In this document: one piece after another, positions 46,991 to 60,140 of the stretch
How positions within the stretch are numbered: the first letter of the stretch is position 1
How the letters are laid out: every line of letters starts with the position of its first letter
NCBI GenBank assembly: GCA_963693365.1
Contig: CAVNZM010000004.1
Location: 13,392,001 to 13,456,000, forward strand
Source: Amoebidium appalachense
Taxonomy: Eukaryota > Ichthyosporea
Direction: 5' to 3'
Length of the DNA stretch: 64,000 bases
Notes under the pieces: generated by a model
The model's input: only the letters and a program-made list of their open reading frames with translations
What the model was told of the DNA's origin: nothing
Databases searched by the model: none
Translations under genes and position numbers: made by a program

Positions 46991-49900
46991 CTAACTTATA
47001 TCCAGGCACGGGGCTTGAAACAACAATCTTTTAAGAGATTGTGTTAAACCAACACCTTTTCTCCCCTCTAAAACGACTATAACTAATAGGTTAGACAAGT
47101 ATTCAAGTTTTTATTATGATTTATATACATTGTGATTAATTTCCTATGACCCTAATAGGGTCACAAACTCAAAAATCAGTGGACCTAACCTCCAAAAGTT
47201 AGGGACACTTTTCGGGTTTTCAGGGGCATTTTTGTGCCCCTAAACCCCCTAATTTCACAGCCTGTTCGACGAGGACATGCAGGCGTTCGAAGGCGTTCGA
47301 CTCGTTCGACTATCAATAGAGCAGGCGCATGCTCAGTCAGCCTAGTAAGGGGCAGTGCACACCACACACCGTGTCGTCAGCCTGTCACGGGAACAATCAT
47401 TGCACAGCTGTGTTCCAGGCAGACGACTCGTAGGAGTGGCAGATCCTATCCGGCGCCGACGCTGCTTCGGGGTTCAGCTACTCATGCCATGACTCAGCCT
47501 GTCGGGGCTATCATTGACTGCACCGTGACTCCTTGGCCCAGCTCGAGGTTCAGCCTGGCAGTGCATGCGTACCGCTTTGCAGTGTACGTTGCCGCCGCCA
47601 CATGATAACCGTGCCAGTCTCAGTCTCAGGCCAACCTTTACGACTGCGTGTCGATCATCATACAAAGATTCGGTGTACCAGTGCCATTTGCAAGCTGTGT
47701 GCATGTGCGCGCCTGCAACTGCAAGTCCGATATCGATGTCCAGGCATAACACCTCTCCCCGCCCCTTCTCCCCCCCCCCCCCCCCCCCCAACACCCCCCC
47801 CCCCCCCCGCCCCCGGGGCCCCCCTCCCCCCTCCCCCCGGGCCCGCCCGCGACCGTGCGGTCCCCACCTCCCCCCTACCCATCCACCCACCTAAAATACT
47901 ATGCCATTTGAAAGTGGATCCCCTGTGACTCGGAGACTTCCTCCCCCTCCCCCCCCCTCTCTGCCCCATCTCCCGAAGGCTTCCCCTGCAAGGCTTTCCC
48001 TCCCTTGCGACCCCCCTCTCCCGCCCCGGCAACCCCCTCACTCCGGTCCCTCCCCACCCGCCCACTTACTAGAACAAAGTGTACCCCCTCGGTTCCTTCC
48101 TCCCTCTCCCCTTCCTACCCCCCCCGCCTTCGCCCCCGGAGCCGGCTTGCCATTATAATATACACACGGTACGATTTATAAACAGCACATGGTATCAAAC
48201 AGTCCGATGACACGAAAATTCGCTGCGACTCACAGTAAAGTGCAAAACCGTTCAGCCGACAACTTCAGCCGGCCGTGCACCAGAACATGCATATGTTCCA
48301 GGTCCTGGGAGAGAAGTGAAGGGATGTGGGGGCGGGTGCGGGAGGGGGGGGGGGGGGGGGGTGGGGAGGGGAGAAGGGGGATGACCAATCTTGGGCACAA
48401 ACACATCCTGCGTGACAACAGGCTGCATATAGAAGCAACATTCCGCAGTGGTCTGCACGCGACATCTGTGTAAGCAGTTTTATTTTTAGGGAGTTCGAAA
48501 ACACGTATGCAGGGTCAGCCCGAAGCTCTTGTACTCGTTTCAGGTATGGCGCCGCGGCGAAAGCTAACATGGTGGAACGGCAAGTTGATTCTGCCCTCAA
48601 AATCTGAGCTTTAAATTTCTAAAGGAAGAGGCAACCAGTTGTGAACAGCCAGATCTGGGGAGGGTCCTACGAAGGGCTCAGAGTGAGCCTACATGCTCTT
48701 TTCTCCTCTTTCATTTCTCTTAAATGTCCACGTCGTAAGGCGCTATCATGTCGAATCCAGCAAAAGAAACAAGGTGGGTGAGATAGCTAAGATATGAGAA
48801 AACTCGTACGGCAATACATAGAAAAAGTGGAGGGTGTTGAGATTCCCCCCGCCCAGACCGTTAGACGTTCAAGTTGGTCAGATCTGTGCATTTCTATTAC
48901 AGCAGTACTGTTAGGCTTATGCAGTGCCACGTACTGAAGGAAGCGTGTATAGGAGCCTCAGCTGGATTATTCAGACCGGAAGCCTTCCAAGGCTGGTTCT
49001 TCCCCCCCTGGGAGCTCAGCCCTGAATGGGGCTGCCTACTTTGTTGAATGCTAGCCGAGTTAGTTCCCACACCGGTTATTGTAGTTTGGTGTCCGGCCAG
49101 CAGTACACAGTAAGGGCCCACGTGTGCAGCATTCAGTTTATCGCAGCTGGTAAAGGAGCCCCAAATGCACCCCAGACCCGCTCCCCGCCTACTACATAAA
49201 CACAAACCACAAGCTCACCAACAACCACGGTGACCCATCACTTAAAAGACAAACTTCATGTGAAGGAAACGTGCGTAAACTTTTCGAAGATCGTATACCC
49301 ATATGACGGTTATCGCACAGTTCATACAAAAGAGAGCAATAAGATGCGAAGTGTGTAACATTGATTTGGTGAAACCTTTCATAACATTGATTTGGTGCAA
49401 CCTTTCATACTGTTACTGCCACACACACACCTTGCTTAGCTTGCACTGTTGCCGTGTTGCTACTAGTACTGACTATGGCAAAACCCCGTCTGTACACTTG
49501 TATAGCCTGGCCAACTTTTTGCGAAACCTGTGCACCTGCACTACGGGACCGACAACATAACAAGCTGCCAATGCCAGAGTAGAACAACCGAAACTTGGAA
49601 AAAGCTTGATCAATTGCAGGCACCCCTTACTGCGGAATAGAACTGCTTAACGGTTACAACACTGCAGTTGTGAATTGCACTATCTTCGAAGTTGTCTTAA
49701 ATTTTGAAGACGAGCCCATCCAAGAGTATGAAAGGGAGCGCATGTGTATACTTCAATCCAACTCCTTTGTAAGTACTATGATGTCTCAAGCTTCTCTTAG
49801 CTTGGCTCGCGAGCTTACGTGCTCACTTACAACAGATCTCCGCAGATGGGAGTATGTAATTTGAGCCGAGCGGATGATTTATTCCAAGAGCCCAGTGGTC

Positions 49901-51776
49901 AAACTGTGCTTTTAAAAGTTCGTTGAACTTGACATCGGCGGGCTCGCCACGACGTATTTTATCGAACAAGCTAAGAAAGGCAGCTTAACAAATGAAGGAG
50001 TAGTAACCAAATTGAGTAAAACAAAAAGAAAACCGGAAAGAAAGAGGAATAAGAAAGAGTACAACGAAACAACATGTACAGATCTCGACAACCCGAGCTG
50101 GTTCGAAAATTGAGGGCGAATGAACGGCGCCCCAATTTAAACATAGTGACGCCCCACCAATCCGCGCAGCTTTAAGGCCGGTTGTGATATTCGCGTTTTG
50201 CATTTTTTTGGGCCCGTTTCGTTATGCACCAGGCCAACTTGCGACACTGTCAGGCGGAAAAGTAGGATCATTTGAGGTTTTTATACAGTTTGGGGCGAAA
50301 GAGCGAAGGATTAGAGAGGAAAGAAGTCAAACTGTGCTGGTATTAGCCAGAGATAGGAGTGTAAAGGATTATACCGTGACGTTTGACTAAACAGGTATGA
50401 GTGGCAGGGACGATTTTTAGGTGTTTGGGTGGTTTGATTCAACTTGAAAATAGCGTTACTTCTCCAATGGCTTTCTTGGCGTGGAGGCGACCCAAGTTGG
50501 CAACCATAGCAGTCGTAAAGTAGGCGGATGTGGGCACCTTTTTTCTTATGCCTGCATCTGGATTATGGCGGGTGTCTTTCAGTCAGATTAAGAGGTCGCG
50601 TTTCTTTCATGGGCTGGCGGATGGCCTGTACACGTGCAGTTTTCGGTGGTGGGGTCGATGTTACTTGGCGTCAGCGCATTTCTCGACGAACGAGCACTAT
50701 TTTTCTAGAGTCTCTTCAGCTTTTTGCTAAGCCTTACATGTGCAAGTCGTTTACAAGAAGAAGCACACAACATGCAGGATTTTACGGTCCTTTCTCTTTC
50801 GCCTGGTAGGAGCAGAGTTTTCGCTCTTGTGTTGTCCTCGTTAGTACAGCCGGCTGGATAGACCCTAACTTTTGTGCTTCGCTGGTGGCAGAAGCATCAC
50901 CCTCTTTATGCTCACACGCGATTGCACCTGCCGTTCATGGTTTGGCTTTCATTGTCAAGACACGGTCAAGCGCATTACCCCGCAGTGTCACGTTATGTCA
51001 TTGCTCGTATTGTTGGCTCTGGTTTGTAATTGTGGTGCAGCTGGAGGTGGTGTTTTACTTTGTGTTCCTGTTGTTGTGGAGGCAGGATACTAAACGTGGA
51101 GGCTGGTTTTGGGTGCTTTTTAAATTGATTGCCTGTGGGGACTTCACTATGTTTATTAGCCCGCTGTTGCGTCACACCTCTTGAGTTTGTGCATACGTGA
51201 GTGTGGCATCCTTCTTTTTTTCCTCTCTTAATTGCTTTCAATTGCTTCTTGTTTGACCTTCCCTAAATGCACACAGCACACACATTTCAGTGTTGGCTAA
51301 AGGCACTTCATTTCCGTGTCTGTTTTTGTGTCAAGCTAACACGAACAGCCTCAAGCACACTCTTTTTTTCTCAGTTGCCTTCACTAACCCTGTTGGTTGG
51401 TAATCACGAAGCTAACTGGGCTGTGTTTTGGTTTTGTTCTCAGGCATGATTATGTTGCCTGTAGCTTCGGTTTGTGGTTGGTTTGGGGGTGTTGGGGTTA
51501 ATGTAGGTGCCTTCTAATAGTGGTTATCTATTTTGAAGAGCGACATGTGGTTGGGTGCTCACACACACAGGTATTCTCCTTAGAGTTTTTTCTTGTGTGG
51601 TATTCTCACTAACCAGTAACACATGGTTGGGCGTTCACACTTCCACTTGCGGGCCAGTGTTCTGTGTGCACCAGCAGGGGTTTGTTTCATCTTGCGTGCA
51701 CACTAAGAAAGGGCACCCATACATTTTTTCTGGGCGCCTATGGGATGTTACTTATTCGTGTGCGGTTGCAGGCAAC
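46991..51776. other. Gene-poor region upstream of the G alpha gene
   Basis: Mostly unique sequence with few microsatellites, apart from C runs at about 47770-47840 and a G run near 48342-48362. A minus-strand stretch at 48230-48560 has coding-like frames that I could not assemble securely. The G alpha promoter and 5' UTR exon or exons must lie towards the right end: an acceptor-like ggttgcag sits just before the start codon. A loosely repeated motif (ggttggg(t/c)g(c/t)tcacac) occurs near 51551 and 51625. Confidence 0.45.
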
Positions 51777-52267
51777 ATGGGGTGTGCTATGTCAGCCGAG
51801 GACAAGGTTGCGTTCGACAAGAACAAGCAACTCGACCAACAAATCAAGGCAGACAAGGAGAAGCTGCGAAATGAAGTCAAACTACTGCTGCTTGGTGGGT
51901 GATGTGTGTTTTGTGTTCTTGGTGTTTGCATGTGGCAGACCACTTGTGTATACCACAGGTGATTTGTCATAATGGGTGCTGGTTGAGGGCATGATTGTCT
52001 GAATTGGGCCTTACTCAACACATGCTTGGTTTTGGGCTGTTTTGCCTTGGAGATTGGAAAGCACGAGGAGTAGACAGTTGGCTGTACTATGCAATAGACA
52101 CTAAGCAGCAGTGTAGGTGCCCGCTTCTATGTTCCAGTTTACCATGGTGTTGGCAGGGTGATTTTATTTGCTGTCATCGGCCCAAGTTTCCAGGCAGAGA
52201 CCAACAGAAGTACCTTCTCGTTTCTTCTGACCCCCCTCCCTCCCCCCCTCGCCCCCCCCCCTCCCCC

Positions 52268-52298
<31 letters not shown>

Positions 52299-52305
52299 AT
52301 TTGCG

Positions 52306-52376
<71 letters not shown>

Positions 52377-54400
52377 CCCTCCTCCTCCTCTTCGGCCTAT
52401 TTCTTGCCTGACGTGCGCAGGTGCCGGCGAGTCCGGTAAGAGCACAATTGTCAAGCAGATGAAGATTATCCACGAGAACGGGTTCAGCAAGGAGGAGTGC
52501 CTGCAGTTCCGTGACGTGGTCTACGGCAACATCATCTTCTCCATGCAGTCCATCCTGCGCGCCCTGCCCAACCTCAGCATCGACCTGCCCGAGGAGCTCA
52601 AGGTGTGTTCTGTGTATCTTTTGGAACCGTTACCATGAAATTTGGTTCCAGAAAATCACCGCTATTTATTGGTTCCCATCTATAGTCCGTTGTGCCTTGC
52701 CATAGCAAGTACATATGCTGATTACTCTTGCTCCGCAGCCTGAAGCCGAGACAGTGCTTGAGCTGGGGGACAACTTGGAAAACGTGGGGCTGACAGCGCC
52801 AGTGGCGGCAGCAATCAAGAAGCTGTGGGCCGCAGAGTCCATCCAGACGGCATTTGCACGGTCTAGGGAGTTCCAGCTCAACGACTCGGCTAAATAGTAG
52901 GCATCTCCTTGCTTGTGGGTTAGCTGACAACACCCTACACCCTGATCTAGGGGTGTGGGGTGTAGGTGGGGGCGGGGGGGGGGGGGGGGGGGGGGGGGAT
53001 CAGGTATTATTATTGTGCTCAACAGCTAGTCCGCGTGTGGACGATTTGTGTGTGACAGTTTATGGCGGCAGCGGCGGCGGCAGTTTGGGGGCAGGGGGAA
53101 GGAGGAAGGGAAGGATGTGAATTGTGATGTATGTGGGATAGCGAGTGGTGCCTGTGTTGGTGGTGGTAGGAGTTGTTGGAGATACAGCCCGTTGGGGCTT
53201 TGAATGAGTGTGCTGACCGTGGCTGTGTGCAGCTACTTCGATGCCATCGACCGCATCTCAGCGCCCGAGTACATGCCCACGGAGCAGGACGTGCTGCGGT
53301 CACGTGTCAAGACCACCGGCATCATCGAGACCCAGTTCATGTACAAGGACCTGCACTTCAGGTGCGTGCCTGCGCTTGTTCAATTACCTGGTTGCCTTAG
53401 CAACAAGTAGCAGGGCAGAGGGGAGAAGGAAGTGATGGTGCAGCTTGCCAGCTGGATGTTGAAGGCTGCTGGCATGCAGAATGGGAGAGGGATGGGCGGG
53501 TGTAGGCGCAGATGTGGGGATGCATGGGTAGGTGGGATGCACCGAGTATGAGGCCGAAGAAAAAATGTGATTGGTTACGTGCTTTTGTAGATGGTGTCTG
53601 CACAGAGCAGCAGCTACTCTGTCTCTGTGTGTGCAATGGATGCATGCTCGTACAATGCCCCTCTTGGTGTGCTCATGTGTGTGTGGTTGCAGAATGTTCG
53701 ATGTGGGTGGTCAGCGGTCTGAGCGTAAGAAGTGGATCCACTGCTTCGAGAACGTCACGGCCATCATCTTCTGTGTGGCCCTCAGCGACTACGACCTCAC
53801 CCTGGTCGAGGACGAGAGCATGGTGCGTGCAAAATGTGTGCATGTGTGCTTGTGTTGTGCATGGGAACACTGCGTGCTGCACTGTGCCTGCCTGCTTTTG
53901 CACTTCGAATGTGTGTGGTCGGGCCATCATTCCCCCTTGTCCTCCACCCTCCACGCACCTGTATGTGTACATGGGCTGCATGTGGGCTCTTATTGCCAAC
54001 GGCTCAGCCCTACCTTGGACGCACAGTGCATATATGCAGGCATACCAAACACGTACATGTGTGTCTCCGTCGTTCTGCCCTCCACATTATAACTTTGCTC
54101 TTTGGCTGTATTTGAAGTGCAAGTACATGTGCTCCACTCTCGCCTCTCCTCTCACTCCCCAGTTCTCTCTCCTCTCTCCTGCTCTCTTCCTCTCCTCTCT
54201 CCTCTCTCCTCCCCCGACCCCCCCCCCCCCCCCTGCCCCCCCCTCCTCTCTCACTGTTGCTCTTCTCCCCCCTTTCCCGCCCCTTTTCCTCCTTGTCCCT
54301 GTGTTTGCATTTCACGTGTGTTCGTGCCTGCATTTCATTCATTTGTACCCCCCATTCCTGGTTGCGGTGTAGTCACCTGTGTGCCATTCTACACCTTCCT

Positions 54401-54450
<50 letters not shown>

Positions 54451-54992
54451 TTTGCATGTGTGCTTCGTGTATGCGTACTTCGTACCGTGTTCCGCATTCA
54501 ACCCCCCCCCCCCCCCCCCTCCCCCCCCCCTCCCCCCCCCCCCCCCCCCCGAGTCCTTGAGGTTCACAGACACTGGGCATGGTTTTTTATGGCTTTATGT
54601 GGTGCTCTTTGTGTTACATTTTGTGTTTAGGCATCTGGCGCTGTGTGCCAACTACCACCCTCATGTTTCCTTGCTGTTCGTGTGTGGTTTGTATAATCTT
54701 AGTGCAATGCTGATGCATGGATTCTGCTTTGCAAAGTTTATCTTGTGGCTTCACGGTGGATCTAACCTGTAGTATATGGGTGTGCTGTCTTTGGTGTTGT
54801 CCGCAGGGCAATAATGCTATAGGGACACAGTGTCCTGGTCGTGTGTATGCATGCCACAGTGGATAGGGTGTGTGCGCTGTAGACACTGCCACCGGCACGA
54901 GGCACCCACACGCGCATGCACACACAAGTGCCACACATGCAGACACGTGTCGATGCATGCACGCTTTTCACCTCTGCACATGCACATGCACT

Positions 54993-55032
<40 letters not shown>

Positions 55033-57655
55033 GAGGCACCAGATAGATATTGCTGCAACCCAGTCATTATGCACCACATGTACACTCGTATATGTAGCTA
55101 TATTACTGTGCATGTACACGATCGTGCTCTGGTTCCTTTTCCCAGTGCGTAGCTCTCAACCTTGGTGAGATGTGTTATGCATTTGAGTTGCTGCAACCTG
55201 GCAATTGAGAATCGGACAAAACTGCAAGCTTGGTACATGTTTTGGGAATTATACGCAACACAGAACATCCACTCCTGGGCCCTCCCTGAGGATGGGCTCT
55301 GCTTATGATGCGTACTGTGGGCATCGCTGATGTTGAATACTTGAATGTTTTCCTTTCATGTGTCCTGCACCATGCGTCTCATCGTGTATGTGTACTTCGT
55401 ACCGTGTTTCGCATGTACCCCCCTTTTTGACGCATTCACCCCCCCCCCCCCCTTACTTCCATGCAACCGGGCATGGTTGCTCTGTGTCGTGCATCTGTAA
55501 GCACATACGCGTTTGTCGCTGCACTGCATTAGTTTGCACATACATCTTCACCGTTTTGCTCACCTTGCTTGCATAAGCAACCCTGCTCGTCTTTGATCAA
55601 GACGGGTTGACCCACCCAAGTTCAGTTGATGCTGCTGTCTGAGTTGGAGCGTCGTATATACGCGGGCTAAGGGGTCGAAACTCAGACGCAATTGATGACT
55701 TGGGCCCTCCCTGAGGATGGGCTCTGCTTATGACGCATACTGTGCGCATGGCTGATGCTGCATACTTGAATGTTTGCCTTTGCATGTGTCCTGCACCATG
55801 CTTCTCATCGTGTATGCGTACTTCGTACTGTGTTCCGCATTCAAAACCCCCCCTGTCTTCTTTCAGAGGTGTCCTTTCAGGACAGACCACTGTGTGGAGA
55901 CATCTTTACTTCCATGCAACCGGGCATGGTTGCTCTGTGTCGTGCATCTGTAAGCACATACGCGTTTGTCGCTGCACTGCATTAGTTTGCACATACATCT
56001 TCACCGTTTTGCTCACCTTGCTTGCATAAGCAACCCTGCTCGTCTTTGATCAAGACGGGTTGACCCACCCAAGTTCAGTTGATGCTGCTGTCTGAGTTGG
56101 AGCGTCGTATATACGCGGGCTAAGGGGTCGAAACTCAGACGCAATTGATGACTTGGGCCCTCCCTGAGGATGGGCTCTGCTTATGACGCATACTGTGCGC
56201 ATGGCTGATGCTGCATACTTGAATGTTTGCCTTTGCATGTGTCCTGCACCATGCTTCTCATCGTGTATGCGTACTTCGTACTGTGTTCCGCATTCAAAAC
56301 CCCCCCTGTCTTCTTTCAGAGGTGTCCTTTCAGGACAGACCACTGTGTGGAGACATCTTTACTTCCATGCAACCGGGCATGGTTGCTCTGTGTCGTGCAT
56401 CTGTAAGCACATACGCGTTTGTCGCTGCACTGCATTAGTTTGCACATACATCTTCACCGTTTTGCTCACCTTGCTTGCATAAGCAACCCTGCTCGTCTTT
56501 GATCAAGACGGGTTGACCCACCCAAGTTCAGTTGATGCTGCTGTCTGAGTTGGAGCGTCGTATATACGCGGGCTAAGGGGTCGAAACTCAGACGCAATTG
56601 ATGACTTGGGCCCTCCCTGAGGATGGGCTCTGCTTATGACGCATACTGTGCGCATGGCTGATGCTGCATACTTGAATGTTTGCCTTTGCATGTGTCCTGC
56701 ACCATGCTTCTCATCGTGTATGCGTACTTCGTACTGTGTTCCGCATTCAAAACCCCCCCTGTCTTCTTTCAGAGGTGTCCTTTCAGGACAGACCACTGTG
56801 TGGAGACATCTTTACTTCCATGCAACCGGGCATGGTTGCTCTGTGTCGTGCATCTGTAAGCACATACGCGTTTGTCGCTGCACTGCATTAGTTTGCACAT
56901 ACATCTTCACCGTTTTGCTCACCTTGCTTGCATAAGCAACCCTGCTCGTCTTTGATCAAGACGGGTTGACCCACCCAAGTTCAGTTGATGCTGCTGTCTG
57001 AGTTGGAGCGTCGTATATACGCGGGCTAAGGGGTCGAAACTCAGACGCAATTGATGACTTGGGCCCTCCCTGAGGATGGGCTCTGCTTATGACGCATACT
57101 GTGCGCATGGCTGATGCTGCATACTTGAATGTTTGCCTTTGCATGTGTCCTGCACCATGCTTCTCATCGTGTATGCGTACTTCGTACTGTGTTCCGCATT
57201 CAAAACCCCCCTGTCTTCTTTCAGAGGTGTCCTTTCAGGACAGACCACTGTGTGGAGACATCTTTACTTCCATGCAACCGGGCATGGTTGCTCTGTGTCG
57301 TGCATCTGTAAGCACATACGCGTTTGTCGCTGCACTGCATTAGTTTGCACATACATCTTCACCGTTTTGCTCACCTTGCTTGCATAAGCAACCCTGCTCG
57401 TCTTTGATCAAGACGGGTTGACCCACCCAAGTTCAGTTGATGCTGCTGTCTGAGTTGGAGCGTCGTATATACGCGGGCTAAGGGGTCGAAACTCAGACGC
57501 AATTGATGACTTGGGCCCTCCCTGAGGATGGGCTCTGCTTATGACGCATACTGTGCGCATGGCTGATGCTGCATACTTGAATGTTTGCCTTTGCATGTGT
57601 CCTGCACCATGCTTCTCATCGTGTATGCGTACTTCGTACTGTGTTCCGCATTCAA

Positions 57656-57689
<34 letters not shown>

Positions 57690-57979
57690 GGGCAAGCTTT
57701 TGAGGAGGATGGGCTGAATGTCTATGATGCGCATTCTGTGTGCAGTATGCAACGTGTTGTCCGTCTTGGCTAAATGTGTACTCTGAACTCTGTAACACGG
57801 TTAACCCCATTCCAACCTTCCCCCCCCCCCCCCCCCCCCCCCCCGGGTCTGTGTCGTGCTTATAATCGTGTTCATTGTCCTTCCTGCAAACCCTCATGTG
57901 TGGTTTGCACTCTGCAGTCCGTGGTCCCCCCCCCCCCCCCCCCCCCCCCCCCCTCTCTCTCTCTCTCTCTCTTTCTCTT

Positions 57980-58018
<39 letters not shown>

Positions 58019-58431
58019 ACCCCCCCCACCCACCACCACCACCATTACCCAAACGTCATACACAAAGACACACAGGGTTCACATTTTTTGTCTCATATCC
58101 ACCCTTCCTTTCCTGCAAACGATGGAATCAGCTTGCAAGTTCACAGCACGTGTGACAAAACTGCACTCTGTCACATGCAGCCTCAGCGGTGTTGTTTTCT
58201 TTTTTTCCCTGTGTGCGCTTTCACACACTTTCTTTTCCCGGTGTTGCCTTGCACTGACAGTTGTTTGTGAACAGAACCGCATGCACGAGTCGTTGAAGCT
58301 GTTCGACAGCATCTGCAACAGCAAGTGGTTCGAGCGCACATCCATCATCCTGTTCCTCAACAAAACGGACTTGTTCAAGGAGAAGATCGGAAGGTCCGTC
58401 CTGACCATCTGCTTCCCGGAGTACACAGGTT

Positions 58432-58468
<37 letters not shown>

Positions 58469-58898
58469 TTTTTTTTTTTTCAGGACACACATACAAACAC
58501 ATACACACACACACACACACAGCCCCGGGGTTGGGCTTGGGTATGAAGCCATCACACGCATAGGCACGCACACACTCACCGCACGTGCGCATGCGCGCGC
58601 ACACGCGCACACGCACAGCCCCGGGGTTGGGGCTTGGGTATGTTGCCTTCGTGTGCCTTAAACACTTCTGTTGTCACTGTTTGGTAAGGCCAACAGACAC
58701 GGTGCTTGTGAAGGCCAACAGACACGGTGCTTGTGTGTGAATGATTGTTTGCACTGATCACTGTATATATGCTGCCAGTGGGTGGGTGATGGTTGTGTGT
58801 GCGGGTGTTGCGTGTGTGGGAGTTCTTTTCTTTTTTTGTGGTGTGTGTATCCTTTTTTTTGGGGGGGGGGGGGGGGGGGGGGGGGGGATTAGGGCAAG

Positions 58899-58980
<82 letters not shown>

Positions 58981-59520
58981 TTTTGGCCCTTGTATTTTAT
59001 GTTCTCCGTGCATTTCAGTGCCGTTCCCCCCCCCCCCCCCCCGGCTTTCCCTACACTACCTACTGGACTGGTTGTGTAGCCACATAGACGCACACCACTG
59101 GCAGGCACGCGCACAGTAGACAGATCTAAGGCCCTCGCACGCGCTCAGACACACACACACACACACACGCACACACACACACCTGTCATTTTCATGCGAT
59201 ACACCAGTGCACTGCCTTCCCGTTCTGTGGTGTGAACCTGCTTGCCACCACACTCGTGTGCATGCTTATGAACAATTATGAACACGTGACCATTCACATG
59301 TATCTGGCTGCTGACACTTTGTGCACGTGCAGGGCAACAGAACTACGCCGAGGCGTCGGAGTACATCCGGTCCAAGTTCGAGGCGCTCAACCGCAGCAGC
59401 GAGAAGCAGGTCTACACACAGTTCACATGCGCCACCGACACAGACAATGTCAAGTTCGTCTTCAACGCCGTAACAGACATCATCATCCAGAACAACCTGC
59501 GCGACTGCGGTCTGCTGTGA
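51777..59520 (+). CDS. G protein alpha subunit, Gi/o class (7 coding exons, complete)
   Basis: Exons 51777-51894, 52421-52602, 52739-52896, 53233-53361, 53693-53822, 58275-58428 and 59333-59520 join in phase to 352 residues, close to the 354 usual for this class. Motifs in order: MGC N-terminus (Gly2 for myristoylation, Cys3 for palmitoylation), P-loop GAGESGKST, switch I RSRVKTTG, switch [14 protein letters not shown], base-recognition NKTD (usually NKKD or NKQD) and TCATD. The C-terminus NNLRDCGLL has Cys at -4, the Gi/o hallmark modified by pertussis toxin. It acts at the inner plasma membrane, cycling GDP/GTP downstream of heptahelical receptors with a beta-gamma dimer. Several introns (after LLLLG, before MFDVGG, before NRMHES and at PEYTG) sit where I recall animal GNAI introns. 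The start follows an acceptor-like site, so a 5' UTR intron is likely. Confidence 0.97.
52270..52373. repeat. Poly-C followed by (CA)n
   Basis: C-rich run then CA arrays in intron 1 of the G alpha gene, ending about 50 bp before exon 2. Confidence 0.93.
54210..54550. repeat. CT-rich and poly-C block in intron 5 of the G alpha gene
   Basis: Pyrimidine-rich DNA with a C run at about 54411-54450 and another cluster at 54502-54550. The segment between them (cgtgtatgcgtacttcgtac, then gtgttccgcattcaa) is the same as part of the 453-bp repeat unit to the right. Confidence 0.85.
55276..57657. repeat. 453-bp tandem array, about five copies
   Basis: Near-identical head-to-tail units start at about 55453, 55906, 56359, 56812 and 57264. 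A diverged partial copy lies from 55276, and the last unit is cut short at a C run near 57657. Copies differ visibly only by a base or so in a short C run. The array sits entirely within intron 5 of the G alpha gene, and ORFs of 97-99 codons repeated in each unit have no recognisable domain. Confidence 0.95.
57658..58018. repeat. Four poly-C tracts with (TC)n
   Basis: C runs near 57658-57687, 57821-57844, 57927-57952 and 57981-58018, the last two joined by a TC repeat. They follow the tandem array in intron 5 of the G alpha gene. Confidence 0.93.
58690..58740. repeat. 26-bp direct duplication
   Basis: aaggccaacagacacggtgc followed by ttgtg occurs twice in tandem in intron 6 of the G alpha gene. 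The flanking segment ccccggggttgggcttgggt is also present twice in similar form (near 58523 and 58619). Confidence 0.85.
58860..58978. repeat. Poly-G and (TC)n
   Basis: A 28-base G run followed by a pure TC array of about 76 bp, in intron 6 of the G alpha gene. Confidence 0.95.
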
Positions 59521-60140
59521 GCATGGGCCCAGCCTCTTAACTTAGCGGTTTTCTTTACGAACCTTTTCTGAAAGCAAAATGCACAGCCGGCCGTACTTTT
59601 CTCTTTTTGATTGTATGCTTTCCTGATATTTTGTTGAGTGACATTAGCAAGTAGCTGTTTTTCTCTCTTCTACATACGGGTTGGGGTTAAAACTTGGTGT
59701 GGCACATGTCTATAACGCAACTACAGGCTTCAAGTTAGTGTTAGCTGCACATGTGTTTAAACGTGCGCATGGGTCTTTTAGCCGTAGGGGTGTGGTGGGG
59801 TGTGTGGGGGTGGTGGGGTGTCGTAGGGGCTTCATCGGTCAATACCTGGCTTCATCGTGGCCTGCACATGGCCTGGGGCCAAAATAAGAATAGTTCATAA
59901 GCACCCTCTAGGTAATCGTCTACATCAAACCTCCCCCCCCCCCCCCCCCCCCCCCGCGGGAGGCCCCGAAAAAGAGGGCAAACTCTTGGAACAGTTTTAC
60001 TTGCGTATGCACACACGCACACAGTTACTGTAGCTATGCACGTACACATCCAGACTCTGCCCAGCTCCCACGGCTAACCTATAAGTAACCGCCTGCTATT
60101 AATCTCTAGATCACAATTTTGGATAGCTTTAGCCGGGCTC
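59521..60140. other. 3' UTR and flank of the G alpha gene
   Basis: No canonical AATAAA is evident close to the stop. The stretch contains a C run at about 59933-59955 and otherwise unique sequence leading into the retroelement. Confidence 0.5.

Noticed and set aside
55730-57773. Repeated 97-99 codon ORFs ([13 protein letters not shown] type) as a small gene family
   Set aside because: They recur because the 453-bp unit is tandemly repeated within an intron. There are no domain features, and the opposite strand is equally open.
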